DNA of 64,000 nt from positions 1-64,000 of the forward strand of contig JAINVK010001354.1 of NCBI GenBank assembly GCA_030068075.1, written 5' to 3'. The notes beneath the pieces are model-generated. The model was not told the origin of the DNA, did not search any database, and saw only the letters and a list, made by a program, of their open reading frames with translations. Below are positions 22,670 to 36,339 of the stretch, piece by piece; within the stretch, counting starts at the first letter, position 1, and the number at the start of each line of letters is the position of its first letter. The position numbers were made by a program, and so were the translations under genes. This stretch comes from Paguma larvata. Its lineage: Eukaryota; Chordata; Mammalia; Carnivora; Viverridae.

Positions 22670-24890
22670 ACCTACTTGGTACCTCAAATCCAATCTGTGG
22701 TGATCAGGTCGGTGTTCATAGACATCAATGGGATGTCAGTCCGTAGTTTCAATATCTTCAACAATCCACTGGCTTAACAATATCCAGGCTCTGGGTCAGT
22801 TCTCTCAGATTCCCTTGGCCTTCTCATCATTAGATAGGATGGTTACAGAAGCTCATGCATCATGCATCATATTCTTACAGCAGAGCATCCAAGGGCAGAA
22901 AGGAGCGAGCCTCTGTCTCAAAGAAAACTTACACATTGCATCACCATCTGCAATGGCAGACTTCTTTTCAATGCCACTTTGCGTCGCATATTTGGGCTTA
23001 TAACAATGATAGAAAAGGGAGAAGACTAATCAATACGCACCCCCCACCTAAAACATGAACTTTCAATACCTGAATAGAACCAAGAATTCTTTAACAAGGA
23101 AGGAGAGCAAGAGTGGCTTTTGGATGAACAACAAAGAATTTCTGCCAAACCCGCTACTGAATAAAATATTAGGTATGATACTCAAGCCTTCTGAGATCTA
23201 TCTTCCTAAGACTTTTTTTCCTTCTATAGCATCCATATGTACTCTGAAGTCTCCTATCTCCACACCTTAGATTAGTAGAACCCAGTGTCTGGTCCAAGGA
23301 CTAAGATACTATCTGGCTTTTTCATTCTCATTCTCACGCAAATGCACAGTGAGCTGTCTCCAGGCTACTTAATAATGTGTTAGTCAACAGGTTCAGTTAG
23401 AATCCGTCTTTCTTCTATTAAGTGAAACATTAATGGCACAATGTACACATTGCCATTCTTTTTGCTAAAGTTATTCTTAGAAAATGCAGCAATAAGTATA
23501 TCATTGGTTTTAGTGAATTAATAAATAAAAATTTTTTAAATTGCCTCAGCTTTAGTTTCTATTGTGGTAAATATCAATAGCTATAATTGGCATACAGAAA
23601 AGTTCTTTAAGGCCCTCAACATTTTTTAAGACTATAATCGGGTCTTGTGATCAAAAGATTTAAGAAGTGTTGGCCCCAGCCTAGATTACATAGTCTCCTC
23701 TATCTGCAGTGCCATTTCCATCACTAAAGCCAGAGTATTTCTATAACCTAATTTTGGAAGTGACATCCCATCATCATGGCCTGCCCTTTGCAGGGCCCAA
23801 CACAAAAGGAAAATGTGATGCCCTTGGTTCAAAAAGCAGAGAAAAGTTCTATTAAAGGCTTTCTTCCTTTCTTCTGTTAGTCTCTCTTTCTTGAGTTGTC
23901 ATGGTGATTTTTATTTGCTATGTCATTCTGACTAGAAAAAGATCAAAATTCAAAATTATTAGTATGTTTTGTAGTGTTAATTTTTATATTGTACAAAGCC
24001 AAGTTTAAGTGCAAATATAAGGCCATTTAATTGGTATATAGAATCACTAAAATTACACAATCATACTTTGTAGCTCATACATGCATATATATTTCATTCT
24101 TACCAGAACAGTGGAAACTGTTGCACAAAACTAACTCAGCTGTTTATATTTTATTTTATTTCTTGATGCTCACACATTCTACCAATACTCTCTACCTTGG
24201 GTTTACTGGTAAGTAAAGAAGAACCAAAAACACAAGGAACTATGGGATGTCCTTTCTTTTTCCCTCTAAGTCGTAATTTTTAGTGCAAGTGGTCAGTTAA
24301 TCAAAGGAAGTAACATGAATAAAAATACATTCGTGATGTAGTTCCTTGGTCGTTTGTGTTTCTTAAGATGCTATTGCCTTCTTCCTGTGCTCTAGCAAGT
24401 TATTTGAATGGAAAGGATGTCATACGAGGCTGTCAATGCCCCATTTACTCAATCGTAGAGGTAGACGGCTTACTTTGTCCTTGCTTTGAGTCTCACTGAA
24501 CTCCCGTGAATCAAGGCTCCATTGGAATTCTGCACTCATGGGACATCGCGAACACTTATATGGGAATAAGGTAGCCAAGAAAGGAGGCAGACGCACATAC
24601 TGAAACTCACTCTTCTGCTCATGTGCAAGCTCCATCGTGTCACTGATTTTCACTTAGGAAATTCAAAGATAAAATTTCAAGTCGATTGCAACAGAACACT
24701 AAACCAAATGCAGGCCCTGAGAGGACAGGTCATATATCCACAAAACCAGCCCTGCCCATCACTTATGCTGGGAAGTTACCAGGACAAGACCCACCCTCAG
24801 GGGGAAGTGGGAATTACATAAGGACATAAATGCCAGACGCTGGGTCACTAAGGGCCATGTCAGATGCTGCCGGCCACATTCATATCATTT
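22670..24890. other. Intron, no gene recognised
   Basis: AT-rich sequence without SINEs. Open frames of 60-91 codons at 22.7-23.3, 24.0-24.2 and 24.4-24.8 kb have no recognisable similarity. I cannot name any repeat here. Confidence 0.45.
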
Positions 24891-24894
24891 TTCT

Positions 24895-25095
24895 GCTTTG
24901 ATTTGCTCCTTTTTCCCTCTCACTCTCTAGTTGGTTATGTGCTTATTGTCTTCAGCACTATAGATGGTAACCTCCTCAAGGACAGGTTCCTCTCTGATGT
25001 GTATTCCAGCACCTCATTGTCATATGTAAAATGCAACACTGACAAAGCACTGAAAACATGCTTATGGAATGAGTGAATGGGGGAATGAGTAAATG
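24895..25095 (+). mobile_element. L2 3' end fragment
   Basis: 'tgcttattgtcttcagcac', 'ggtaacctcctcaaggacag', 'gttcctctctgatgtgtatt', 'ccagcacctcattgtc' and 'gcttatggaatgagtgaatg' with a GAATGA-type tail match the L2 3' end in sense. Confidence 0.7.
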
Positions 25096-28000
25096 ATGTG
25101 GAAGCTTCATTTATATTCTGGTGAGTGGTCTTTGTGGAAAACAATCAATAAGATAAATTGACCTTAATGTATTCCTCAAATGTTGCAAGATCTCATGACT
25201 GACTGCCTCTGTGATTTCAGATTCTTATCTCTCCACGAACTGCGTATACTGGCTTCTGTTTTGACCCCCTTATCATTGGACTGCCCTCCCTTCATGCCTG
25301 GATTCTTTCTGACCTCTAAAAAGTCTTATTTAGGTTATTGTCATGACTGAACATTGTACTTGAGAAAAGAGTTAATGATATAAAGGACAGCTGGAGCATG
25401 ACTGGAGAAACCTCTCCATTAGCATTTACATTTTCATTTTGGACATCAAAATGGCAGGGAAATTACGCCCTTTTAATGGTTTGCACATGTGGTCAGGCAT
25501 TGTGTGAGCAAATAATGCTTCCAAGAACTTGTATTCAATTTCCAGAGAAAGAAAATAAAAATGAGCAGAAGCCTTTGTAGATCTAAGCATTTTCTTCGGT
25601 TTTCTTCATTGGTCTATCCCCTAATGCAAGAGCTTTCACTTCCAGATCTGTTTCAAGGGTCTTTTGTAATGACAGAAGCTAAGTCTTTGTTTCCACGGAG
25701 CAGAATACAAAATGCATCAGTGTGCCATTTAGGAAAAAGTATTTTGTCAGTCTTGTTTATGCACTCAGGATAATACAGTGTTTTTAAAAAAGACTGGACC
25801 CAGCCTCTGCCTGTTTATTCAGTATAAACAGAAGCATCCCTTTTGACGTTGTAAGGACAGGATGTGTGCTAATTTCACCAAGCAAAAGCCACTGCACTTG
25901 GCCCTATAAATCCTTGTCTAGAGCACCTTACTCCCTCACAGTATGTGTGAAGGTGCACATAAAGTGTAATATGATGATGCACATCAAATATTAATGCCCA
26001 AAGACACACTGTCATCTATTCCAGCAGCGAAGTACCCACACCGACCCGCAGTAGGGCTATGCCTTTCTTCACCTTTGTCGTCACACTTTGGCTGTCCTTC
26101 CTCCTCCCATACCCAAACAAAACAAAGCGCACTGTACCCTAACCCACAATTCCGGGGAAACTCTGGCAGCAAAGTGACTGGTATCCTCACAGTGGTCTGT
26201 TTCCTTGCAGTAGAATCTCCAGTGGCAAATATGTGACCAAGAAAGGAATGATATTTATTGTTTCAGATTTATGATAATGTGAACTGAGCCAAAGTGAGAG
26301 CCAGGCAGGGGCTTGGCGAGGCGGAGGCGGGGGAATGGAATGGAAGGCAGAAGGTCACAAACCATGTGTATATTTCTTTACTAATTTCTTACCCATCTTA
26401 GTGATAAATGCATTGTGAGAATGTACGGATAACGGAGCAACAATTCAAGTCTGCAGTTTAGAAATAAATGTGTTGGTTAAATAGTTCAGTCGAGTATGCA
26501 TTTTTCTCTCTGTACAAAGCTGCGGAAGCATTTGCGCTGCCTTGGTGCGCTGCACTCAGACATGGCACCTCCCACTGTTTCATCACGCCCCCTCGAGCCA
26601 GCACCCATCCCATATCCTGCTTCATTTTAGACGAGGGCCACACCTAGAGAGGAAGGAAGCACTGGGAAATCTGTTTATGCATTTCTAAACCTCCCGATTT
26701 AAAAAGACATATGCCAGAAATCAAAGTACTGCTTCCAGACAGATTTTCTATTCCTGCGGCACAGCTTCAGATCTCTTCCTATAGAAAATGCAGGTACTGA
26801 ATTTTATACCATGATAATATGCTGAAGCAGAAATTTTGCTTTTCGTTACACAGAACAACATTTCTACCCTTTATAACTGATGGCTGAGAGTCTCACCAAC
26901 TTCTTGGATTTGAACTGTGCTGTTTTCTATGTTCCTCCTCCAGCATGCTTTTTTTTCCCCCAAAAAAACTCCTATATCATCGTGAAAGGCTTTTTTGTGT
27001 GTTGGATTTCTTCCTCAGATAAGACCTTTCCCAGCACCAACTTAACCAGTAACTTCACAACTTGATCGCAGGCTCATCAGTATCCCCTACTCAATAATTC
27101 AAAAGCTCAATAGAAAAGCTCTAAATTGAAATTGAACCACCGTTAACAGTCTTAGGAAAGGGGGCGTCACTCAAGTAAAAAAAATCATAGACACTCTCCG
27201 TCAAACACAACACTCACATAGCTCGAAGTCTGGATTTCTCACTGACTGCCAATGCATTTTCTCCAGATCGATTATTTAGTCCTGACCGAGTAAACTTCCT
27301 AGCACCTTTCTGCATGGGGACGTTAGTCTGGGTCTCCTTTACATTAGGCAATAGTGTACCTCATTCCTTCCCGCTTTGTGCAGGCCTCTCTGCTCCTCAC
27401 TTCTTTTCTCCCAGTCAGCCAGCCAGCTCTGGCCCCCTGTGGCTACAGGAAATTATCCATGCAATGAGCTTAATTTAGAAAACTGTGCATAAAGAGCTGG
27501 CAACATTATTCTTCTCAGAGTCCAATGTATGTTTATTTTTCATGCTACAGCCTTTCAGTGGTCACTGACAGAGAAATAGATACTGAATTGAAAATGTGTT
27601 TGCAGAAACCATTGGGCAACTGGTAAATAAAGCTGAAGATAGACTCTAAATTAAGTGCTTGAAAAAATAAAACTCTGGCATCCATCTTCCTTATCCTTAA
27701 GGTAAAAAAAAAAAAACAAAACTTCACAGGAAACCCCGATCCTATAAAGAGTATATTTTAAGACATGTGTCTTCAGTATTAGAAAATACGTTTCCTATAC
27801 ACAGTTTACAACAAGTAAATTCTAACTCAAATTTTAAAATTTTATTGCAGAATAACTTTTAGAATTCCATTAGCAAATTATCAATGTTCTCTACATGCCT
27901 AAAACAGCTCTGTGGCGCATGACACTAACATAAGGAAGCATTCCACTTAATTTGATAAATTTCACAGCTTCTTTTTTTATTTTACTCATGAAAAGACAAG

Positions 28001-28654
28001 AACCCACCCCAAATAACAAAATACTGCAGGGCACTCGTGAATTTTTTACAGACTACAATCTTAATGCTACATTTAAATTGAAATAATGTGTCGGCTTAAT
28101 ATGTCTTGTGTTGACTTAATGCAACATGTAACTAAATGAAGAGCAGAAAGTATCCATAAAATATAATTCCATTTCAGTATTTATGATAAATCAGCTATGA
28201 AACACCTCATGTATGGGGACTACACTCAAAATTATTTCATGAATAAAGAAATATGGGACGCTTGTGCTTTAGTGACAATAAATATGCGCGTAAGGGAGAT
28301 TTGTTGCAAATACATCTGTGAGCTGGTCCTGCTTTGGTCCTGAAGCCCTCCCCTCTACACTGTTTCACAGAACTTCAGAGGAGAGACTCTATTTAGTGTT
28401 AATCTTGCTTTAACATGATTTTTATCACTTGTGATTGAAACTTGTGATTATCTTTAATCAATGTGAATTGCTAAGCCTTCCTTCAACAAGTATGGTCTGT
28501 CCCAAATTCAAGTAATCTAAGGATAATAGAAGCATCCCTAAAAGGAGGATTATAGATGTGGTGAGGGGAAAGATCTCCCCGTTTAATCTTCGGTCTGATC
28601 TGGCTAGCAAATCTAATGAAACTTTTTCCTAGTAATAAAACAACTAAAAATCTA
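25096..28654. other. Intron, no gene recognised
   Basis: About 3.5 kb with no SINE and no named repeat. A slightly G+C-richer patch at 26,000-26,620 carries opposing short open frames without similarity. Low SINE density and ordinary composition leave room for conserved noncoding elements, which cannot be seen without alignment. Confidence 0.4.
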
Positions 28655-28680
28655 GATGATAGATGATAGATAGATAGATA
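28655..28680. repeat. (GATA)n microsatellite, short
   Basis: GATGATAGATGATAGATAGATAGATA, a short imperfect GATA array, followed by AAAC units. Confidence 0.8.
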
Positions 28681-28689
28681 ATTAAACAA

Positions 28690-31600
28690 ACAAACAAAAA
28701 AACTCCAAAACAAAAACCTGTCTTTAAAAATGCAGTAAATACCCACTAATTTTTTGCTGCAGAAACAAAGATTGTCCATCTCTACCACCAGCTTATTTTG
28801 AAAAACAGAAAATCAAACCAGTCAGAAAACCAGGCAGATTTTTCTATATAGATAATGCTACTTTCGGAGAAAGTCAGAAATGCTTCTGTCCCCCTCCTCT
28901 TTCCCATTATCACCCCCCTTTCTCTCAAAGTGCAGAAACCATGGCTCCTAGAATATAGTTAGACAGGAAGCAGGACATACCTGGTGTTGGTGTAGTCACC
29001 TATCTCTTCAACACACAAATGCTACAGGTGGGGGTAGGGGTATAGAGAGATGCTGGGCATATCCATGATTGTCGATTTTTGTGTACTCAATCTATTCAGT
29101 GTGTCTTAGAGGAAGGGTGGAAGGACAGGCCATTTTAGAAAAAAGCCTAGGCATTGGCCATTGGACTAGGGAATACGGTCATTAATTTGCCATTCAGATA
29201 AAGAAAGAAAGAGATCAGAGAATAGGACAAATCATAATCCACACACCTTATATATTGGCGAACTAGACTTAGGTAAACCAGGACCTATTCATAAATGAAT
29301 AAGCAAGCCAAATACCAACCAAAAAAATCCCTAACATCTTCTCTGTTTTTCATACTCATACTACTGGGAAATCCAACATAATACTTAATATGCTCATTGA
29401 TATATACATATATATATCATGTATTTAAGGCATGTAGCTCCTGGCAGATAGGAAATACCCAATAAATGCTATTATTGATAAGCAATTAGAACTAAACAGA
29501 TAATCAGAAGCTACTTTCTTGAGTTGTAAACAAACCATCCAAAAAACAAAACCTGAGTGCCAATTGAAAGAAAGAATTCTCAGGCAGAATCAATGAATTA
29601 GTGAGTAGATATCCACCCAAGACATATCCTGGAAATGCTTTTATAATAAACATAGAGGGAAAAACCCTGAAAAACATCTGGGTAGAAAGAAACAAGTTAC
29701 CTACTCCCTCAAAAGGGTTCAGTCAAGGAAATAGCACCACTATGAATGTTACAGAATTGGGGATTTTATATGGGGTAAGACCCTACACGTATGTGCGAAC
29801 TGTGAAGAAGTAAGAAAAGAGATGGCTGCCTCAGCATCTGATGTTGGCTCTGATGTTGCTATACGGCAGCGGGGTCATCAATAAGAAAGAAAAACTGGAT
29901 AAGACACAAGGAAGACAGTAGGGACAACTGAAACTGTCAAGGACCAATGGGAACACATGTCTGTCTCTCAGCATCCAGCCTCAACAATGTAGGTGATCAG
30001 CAGAAGTTTATACCTTTTACTGTGGAGCTGCACACCCCCTTGCTCATGACCGAGAGAAGCTGATGGGGGAAGTCCAGTGGGAACTTGAGACGCAGCAGGC
30101 AAGGCTGCTGCCCCACAGTGAAGTGAGGTAACAACAAATCAGTGACAATCAGGGTGGCAGCAGCTGCTGCTCACTCCCAGCCAATTCTCTTGTGGCCCAG
30201 AACCAATGCAGAAAAGGGATTTCCGGGAAATGCAGTTGCAGTGTATGTACCTACAACAGAACAAAATGAGAATGACCTCAGATTTGTCCTCCGCAAATTT
30301 TAATTCCAGAAGACGGTGGAAAGTAATAACTGAGTTATGAGAGAACTAAGCCGTGAGTTAAAGTTGTCATTCCTGAGTTATCCTTTCATGTGTGAAGACA
30401 TCCGTCCTCTTCTGCTCATTCAGATTTTCAGAACATTGATAGGTTTCCCATACACCCATCTGACCCTGCTTTCTCTCTTTGAAATCCTCCATAGTTCAAT
30501 GGCTACGAAGATCCTAGGGCTATTCTCCAGATTTCACGTGTCTGCTCTGCATCTTGTCACTCTTAACTATGGTACATGGAGTCCTGAATCTTAGACTAGT
30601 CAACCTTATGTTTAGAACACCTCATTTCAGATAGTCATAGTCAATTCTTTAAATTGACCTCTGGTATAGTGATTCTTTCAATCAGGGACCAAGATTTACC
30701 ATATAATCGGTACCTAAAAAGACAGTCTTCTGAGTTATCCAGTCTTGCTCATTAACAAAATTCCGGACCCTCTTGAGTAACTGCCTCATTGATCCCAATT
30801 CCTGCCATACCTTTCTCCACGTCATTCCTAAATTTTGCTTCCCAGTTCCAATCACCAAATTCACCCCAAAAATTGTAGGTACCCTGGAATATATGCTTGT
30901 TTTTTTTCTGTTTGTATCCTCCTTAAATCAGTTAATATATACATTAAATACTGAATTTTAGGGGAGAAGAGAAGTCTCATTCCTTATTAACTAAAATCAA
31001 AGGCATCCATAGGCAAGATACCATTAATTAAATCTTCCCTTTCTAAACAATAACAACAACAATGAAAGGAATAGAGAGTATAAATCAATTTGGTGTGATC
31101 CTTGTTTGTAACATGAACGTTTATTTGTATAATATGAAGGCTTAGCTCTTTCCTTGGGTGTCACTGGAGAGCTATGTTGAAGCTCTTTTTCTCCAAGATT
31201 CAGATGGTTCAGAGTGTCCACTGATGATAAATGAGAAATTCAGTCTCGTTTTCTACAGTGTAAGTTAAATTAACAAAAATATTCCTGAAATGGTGATATC
31301 CTCTAGGCAAACTATTCTAGCTAATAAGCCTGGAGACCCATGCCTTATACCTTTGCTTCCCCTGGGGCTGACCCCTGCCCATTTGCATCAGACTCTCAGA
31401 GGCCCTCATTTCATCCTCTTTGCAGGACCAGACTTTGAAAAACACTACTGTGAAAGCAGATTAATAGTATATTTGCTCACTGATCAACACAGGGTAGGAA
31501 CTGCTGAGTTTGCTTTTGAAAATGATAGTTCTCTGGGCGCCAAAAGTGTTTCATCTCTTTTATCTTTCAACTTTTCCTATAAATTTTCATTTTCCTTTCT

Positions 31601-34438
31601 TTTCAAATTCTATTCTGTTTCCTTTCTTAATTTCTATGCTCCTTTAAAGGGGTGGAGAACTCTAGAACTTTTAATAATCAAAATTCCTTTTCCTTTCTTT
31701 GACATTCCGCTTCAGCCTATTTCTTCTAAGAATCCTGTGATCAGCCCTCCTAGGCGAGTGGTAGAATGAAAGGAAGTTCACTAAGCAACGGTTCCCATCC
31801 CAGAATGGCATCAGTGCCGTAATTATAATGAAAGACAACACCTGTATTTGGAGAGATGCAGTCTGTTAAGCTGTGAATTAGGAATATGTATCCTTAAATT
31901 TTTTTCAACCTAATGCCTTTTCAACTATTCGAAATGCTTGTAAAATAAGAAGACAAATGCTAATAAGTACTATTTAATAGATATAGTTGGGTATTGCCCA
32001 TTGGCGAGGTCACTGTAAAATGGAACAAAAGTTAAAAAGTAAAACAAGACATTTATTTTGCCCTTAAAGTGTTCACATACAATTTAATATGCTGTTGAGA
32101 GCACAGGGATGGTTGCAAGTCAAATGAAGGTTATGTTATAATTGATACTCTGAATTGTTAAGGGGAAGCAAAGGTGAAATGGAATGCTTTTTATTATTAT
32201 TTTTTGTGGAAATCTTATTAAAAACTTTTAATGGAATGCAAACCAGAGACCATCTTCAAGGTCTTGAGTTAGATTAGATATGCAGCCATTAACAGTGTCA
32301 CTGAACATAAATCTTTCTGAAAATAACTTCCCCAACACAGATTTGAGTTAATGTGTTTTCTAACCTCTTTGTATTTTCTTTGCGATTTCAGAGAAGATGT
32401 TGAGCTCCAACAAGATGAAGTACTATCATCTTACTTCATCATGATTCCTAAATACAGCTGGAAACCTCTGGATTACAATTTATACTCAAAAATTTAAAAA
32501 AAAAACACTAATAAATAAATTTAGCTTTTCGATCCAGTGGTTCTCAGTTGTGCTTAAGCCCTTGAGCACCTGAACATTCTGACATTCTCTGCAGAGTCCC
32601 ATGAAATAATGGCATTTTAGCGGATTGAGAGAACTAGGAGTAAATTCACCTGCAGAATCATGACCGTTTTCATATGAATGCAAGTCTCTACACGTAAAGA
32701 ATAATGATTCATGACATATATTTGAGAATACATACAAGATGTGTTTCTTTTCTTATGTGCCCTTGGTTCATTCATTTCATCGTCGGATAGCTGCACATGC
32801 CAGTTACAAATTAAAGAACCAGTAAAACAAAAAAAAAAAAAAGAAAGAAAGAAAGAAAAGTGGTGAGAAAAGCTTACAGTCAGGAAAAAACACTGTTTTT
32901 CTGAGAGAATTGGAAAAAAAACTGTTATTATTTTATTTTAGTGGAAGAACATCTTGGATCTTGGTTGAGCTCCCAACAGAATCGTTTCCTAGAAGCATAG
33001 TATGAAACCTACTATTTCAGTGTGTATCTGCTCAGACACATTTCCAAAACTGAACGCTTTCTCTATATGAGCAAACAAAATAGTATTATGGTAGTTTCTT
33101 CACATTATGAAGCCTGAAAGCCTTTAAAATAATTTCATCATGCAAAACCAATTCTTCATGTAATGTTCTGATCACTTTGATATATAGTTTATATATGTAT
33201 TATTCTAATTATTTGACTAGTCTTTTCTGTCCTCTTGAATTGCCATCTAGCAACTTCTAAGTGCCTTTTATTCTCAGTAAAGAGAAATGTGCAAACTTTA
33301 ATATAGATAAACCATCAGGAAAAGTCAATATAAAGTACATGGACCCTAAAGATAAAAAAGGACAATATTTATAAATGCAATATCTTGTGCATGTTATAAT
33401 CATCATTTCAGAGGAAGGAAGCAATTCTGAAAACAAATTTCCAAAGCTATTTTTATACTAACATTATTTTTTTCTAAATGTGCACCCATTATGGTAGAGT
33501 TATCTTTTCCTTCCTTCAGCTCAGAATTGTCAAAGTTAATTTCCTGGTATGCAATGTGCATTTATTTTTTGTTATTTAAATTGTTTAGCCAAAGTTAGAT
33601 CAGAGTGCCCATTATTTAAACATTTGAGGGCACTGTGAGCTGAAAAGACAAATCTGCATAGCATATCTGGATGAAGATATTCCTAATACTTCTCAATGAT
33701 TCTGTGTTCACAGAACATTTTTTATGTTTAAGGGTTCCAATAATAAATGGTGTCATTCAGTTTGATGACTCTCCTCTTTTATTGAAATCAAACAGTTGGC
33801 AGGTAATCATTTTATATATATAAATATATAAAAAACCTCCTTCAACATAATGTTTCAGGATAGCATTAGTAACCATCCAAATAGTGACAAGTAGTTAAAT
33901 ATCAAACTTTTACCTACCTGTTTACTTTTTAAATTTGTAACAATAAACTTTGTTATAAATAAAACAAAGTAAATAATAGCATAACAATTTCACCAGATTT
34001 TTTCCTTCCAGAAGAGTTATTTCCGACTTATTTTTGCCTTAAAATAAATACTAAAAATAACAGTAGATGTTGTGTGAACGTGTAATAGAGAGTAATGATA
34101 TAACATGGTAATATTGTTGTTGTGGTTAGAAGGAATTGGTTTGATTCCATAGGCATAAGGAATTAAGATGAAGATCTTAGCATAGCCTGGCTACTTCGTA
34201 CATGCAGCAAAGTTAATTTTTCTATCTTGAAAAAATACTGCAAAAAAACCAAAAACATAATTTGTCAAATTTCATGGAAAAACTGTAACTGTAAGTGGAT
34301 GAGAGTGTCACAGAGAAATCATGAGGGGACTTGCATGGGGAAGGGCAAGAAGGGAGAATGAACAAGATCTAAGGTCATTCCCAGCCAATCCCCATCTGAT
34401 ACTGACAACTGCAGGATACCAGTTCAGCTGAACAAAGC
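28690..34438. other. Intron, repeat-poor, no gene recognised
   Basis: Almost 6 kb without a SINE. An open frame of 159 codons at 31,290-31,769 on the + strand is the longest in the window, but it is Phe/Ser/Leu-rich, lacks recognisable domains, and begins and ends in AT-rich intron, so I do not call it. An A run with GAAA units lies at 32,829-32,858. Part of 30,000-30,300 is G+C-richer and may be an old repeat I cannot name. Confidence 0.4.
32829..32858. repeat. A run with (GAAA)n
   Basis: A run of about 14 A followed by four GAAA units. It may be the remains of an insertion tail, but no element body is attached. Confidence 0.75.
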
Positions 34439-34457
34439 CAATCAAATCTCCTTTTAA

Positions 34458-34670
34458 TGTTTATTTACTTTTGAGAGAGAGAGAGGGAGAGAGAGAGTGT
34501 GTGTGTGTGAGCAGGAGAGGGGCAGAGAGAGAGGAGACACAGAATCTGAAACAGGCTTCAGGCTCTGAGCTGTCAGCACAGAGCCCGAGGCAGGGCTCCA
34601 CCCCACGGACTGTGAGACCATGACCTGAGCCGAAGTCAGACACTTAACCGACTGAGCCACCCAGGCGCCC
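34458..34670 (-). mobile_element. Felid SINE with target duplication
   Basis: On the minus strand the head GGCGCCTGGGTGGCTCAGTC, tRNA boxes, 'gggctctgtgctgacag' body and CT-rich stretch (expanded with a TG run) are intact. The duplication CAATCAAATCTCCTTTTAA / CAATCAAAATCCCCTTTTAA flanks it at 34,439-34,457 and 34,671-34,690, with a few mutations. Confidence 0.92.
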
Positions 34671-34802
34671 CAATCAAAATCCCCTTTTAAATAATGATTG
34701 AATAATAAAATGAGAGAAAGACAAATACTAGATTAAATGCTCAGAGTGTGAATAAACAAAAAATGTTTGCAAAACCAAGAAGAAATGAGCATCAGGAAGT
34801 GG

Positions 34803-34822
34803 TTTTTTTTTTTTTTTTTTTT
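34803..34822. repeat. T homopolymer, about 20 bases, plus (CAAA)n
   Basis: A 20-base T run, followed 27 bases later by four CAAA units (34,847-34,862). Confidence 0.8.
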
Positions 34823-35699
34823 GGTCTTAATGTGTAAGGGTAAAAACAAACAAACAAACAAAAAAACACTGTAATAGGGATAAGCTAAAGGCTTATAAGC
34901 AAAAGGAAAATGTTGACCCACTTTGATTTTTTTTTTGAGTAAAAGTCCAAAGTAGTTATATAGAATTTTTTTCTGGCAATCTTTAATGACTTTACCCATC
35001 AGAAAGAATATCTATTTATTGACAAAGAGTACTAATCTGATGCTCAGAGGAACTAAAATTGCCCCCAACAGGGCTTGCATTTCTTCAGACTTCGACAGAA
35101 CATATCATCCCCATAGAATCAAGTAGTGAATTTCTCCAAACCCACATCCCCCTTGAATCCCTTGCTCTTTTGCCAACAAGCAGAAGTTTGTCGATTCAGA
35201 TAAGCTTGCCATCTGAGGTGACAGTTGCAGAGAGTGAGGAGTAGAGCTGGTGAGAGGTAAGAGAGAGGAAGCACCCACTCTGCACTTCAGGCATCGCCTG
35301 TGTGGCTGATGTCAGTGGGAAAATGGAAGAAGTAAATTTCTGGAAAAAGAACAAGAGTTTAATTTTTAGTAATTTTTAGTATTAGCTTATGGTGCCTGGG
35401 AGACCCCCAAGTAGGAATGTCAAGTAGGCAGCTGGATTCCAAGGGTGGATTCTAGTAGATTCTGGGCTGCAAAAATAAATATGAACCTGTCAGTCTGTGA
35501 ATAGAAAAGATTTCCTAGAGAAAGACTATAAAAAAGAGAAGAAAGGGGAGACAGACTGAGCTTTGAAGAACATCAACCTGTAGAGTGTGAGAGAGAGAAA
35601 AGAAGTTAAACAGGCTGAGAAGAGGGAGCCAGAGAAGGGCAAGAAGACCCGGAAAGAGTACTAACATAGAAAGTGAAAAGAGGAAAAGAAGGATCAGCT

Positions 35700-36335
35700 G
35701 CTAACAGGGGTAATAGATCTTTCAGGCCTCATCATTTCTCCCTGTAGGGGTGCTTGGCTTTTCAACTGGTCTCCCTGCTTCCAGTCCCTGTCTCTCCAAC
35801 CCATACCCATTACCCTGCTACTTTTCTGCTTCCATTCTTCAAAGATCTGGGAACTTTCCAGTAAAGTTTGAAGTCCCTAACTACCCATGATCTACCTTTG
35901 ATCTGGCCCCGCCTACCTCACGCTATTCCTTTCTTGGCACACGGGACTGCCAGTCTACCAAGCCACCTGAAGCTTCTTGAGCAAAGAAGCTTCCTGCCTC
36001 TGTTTGGGAACAAGTTCTTCCCTCTGGCTCACGGATTCATCTCCCACTTCTGTGCCCAACCGAGTCCACTCAACTTCCGTGCCCCCTCAAAGAAGCCTCC
36101 CTGCTCTTCCCCGTCTACACTCAGTTAAACTCCCAGCCTCGCCTATGCCTCTAGAGAAGCACTAATTTCTTGTCCCTTGCTTTGAACTGTAGGTAGTTAC
36201 GTGTTTGCCTTTGTATTCCTCCCCTCCCAAAAACTGAAATTTCAAAATGAAAAAAAAAAAAAAAATGCTGCCACCAGTTAAATGTTTAGCACAAATCTGT
36301 TGAGTAAATAACTGAATGAGTGAGTACCACAATAT
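35700..36335 (+). mobile_element. L2 element
   Basis: A long sense L2: 'gtttgaagtccctaactacc', 'catgatctacctttgatctgg', 'ccccgcctacctcacgc', 'ttcctttcttggcacacggg', 'ctgcctctgtttgggaac', 'cctcaaagaagcctccctg' and the tail 'ttgagtaaataactgaatgag' are in consensus order. The sequence just upstream (35,390-35,690) may belong to another L2 piece in the opposite orientation. Open frames of 86 and 62 codons within it are fossil. Confidence 0.8.
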
Positions 36336-36339
36336 TCTG

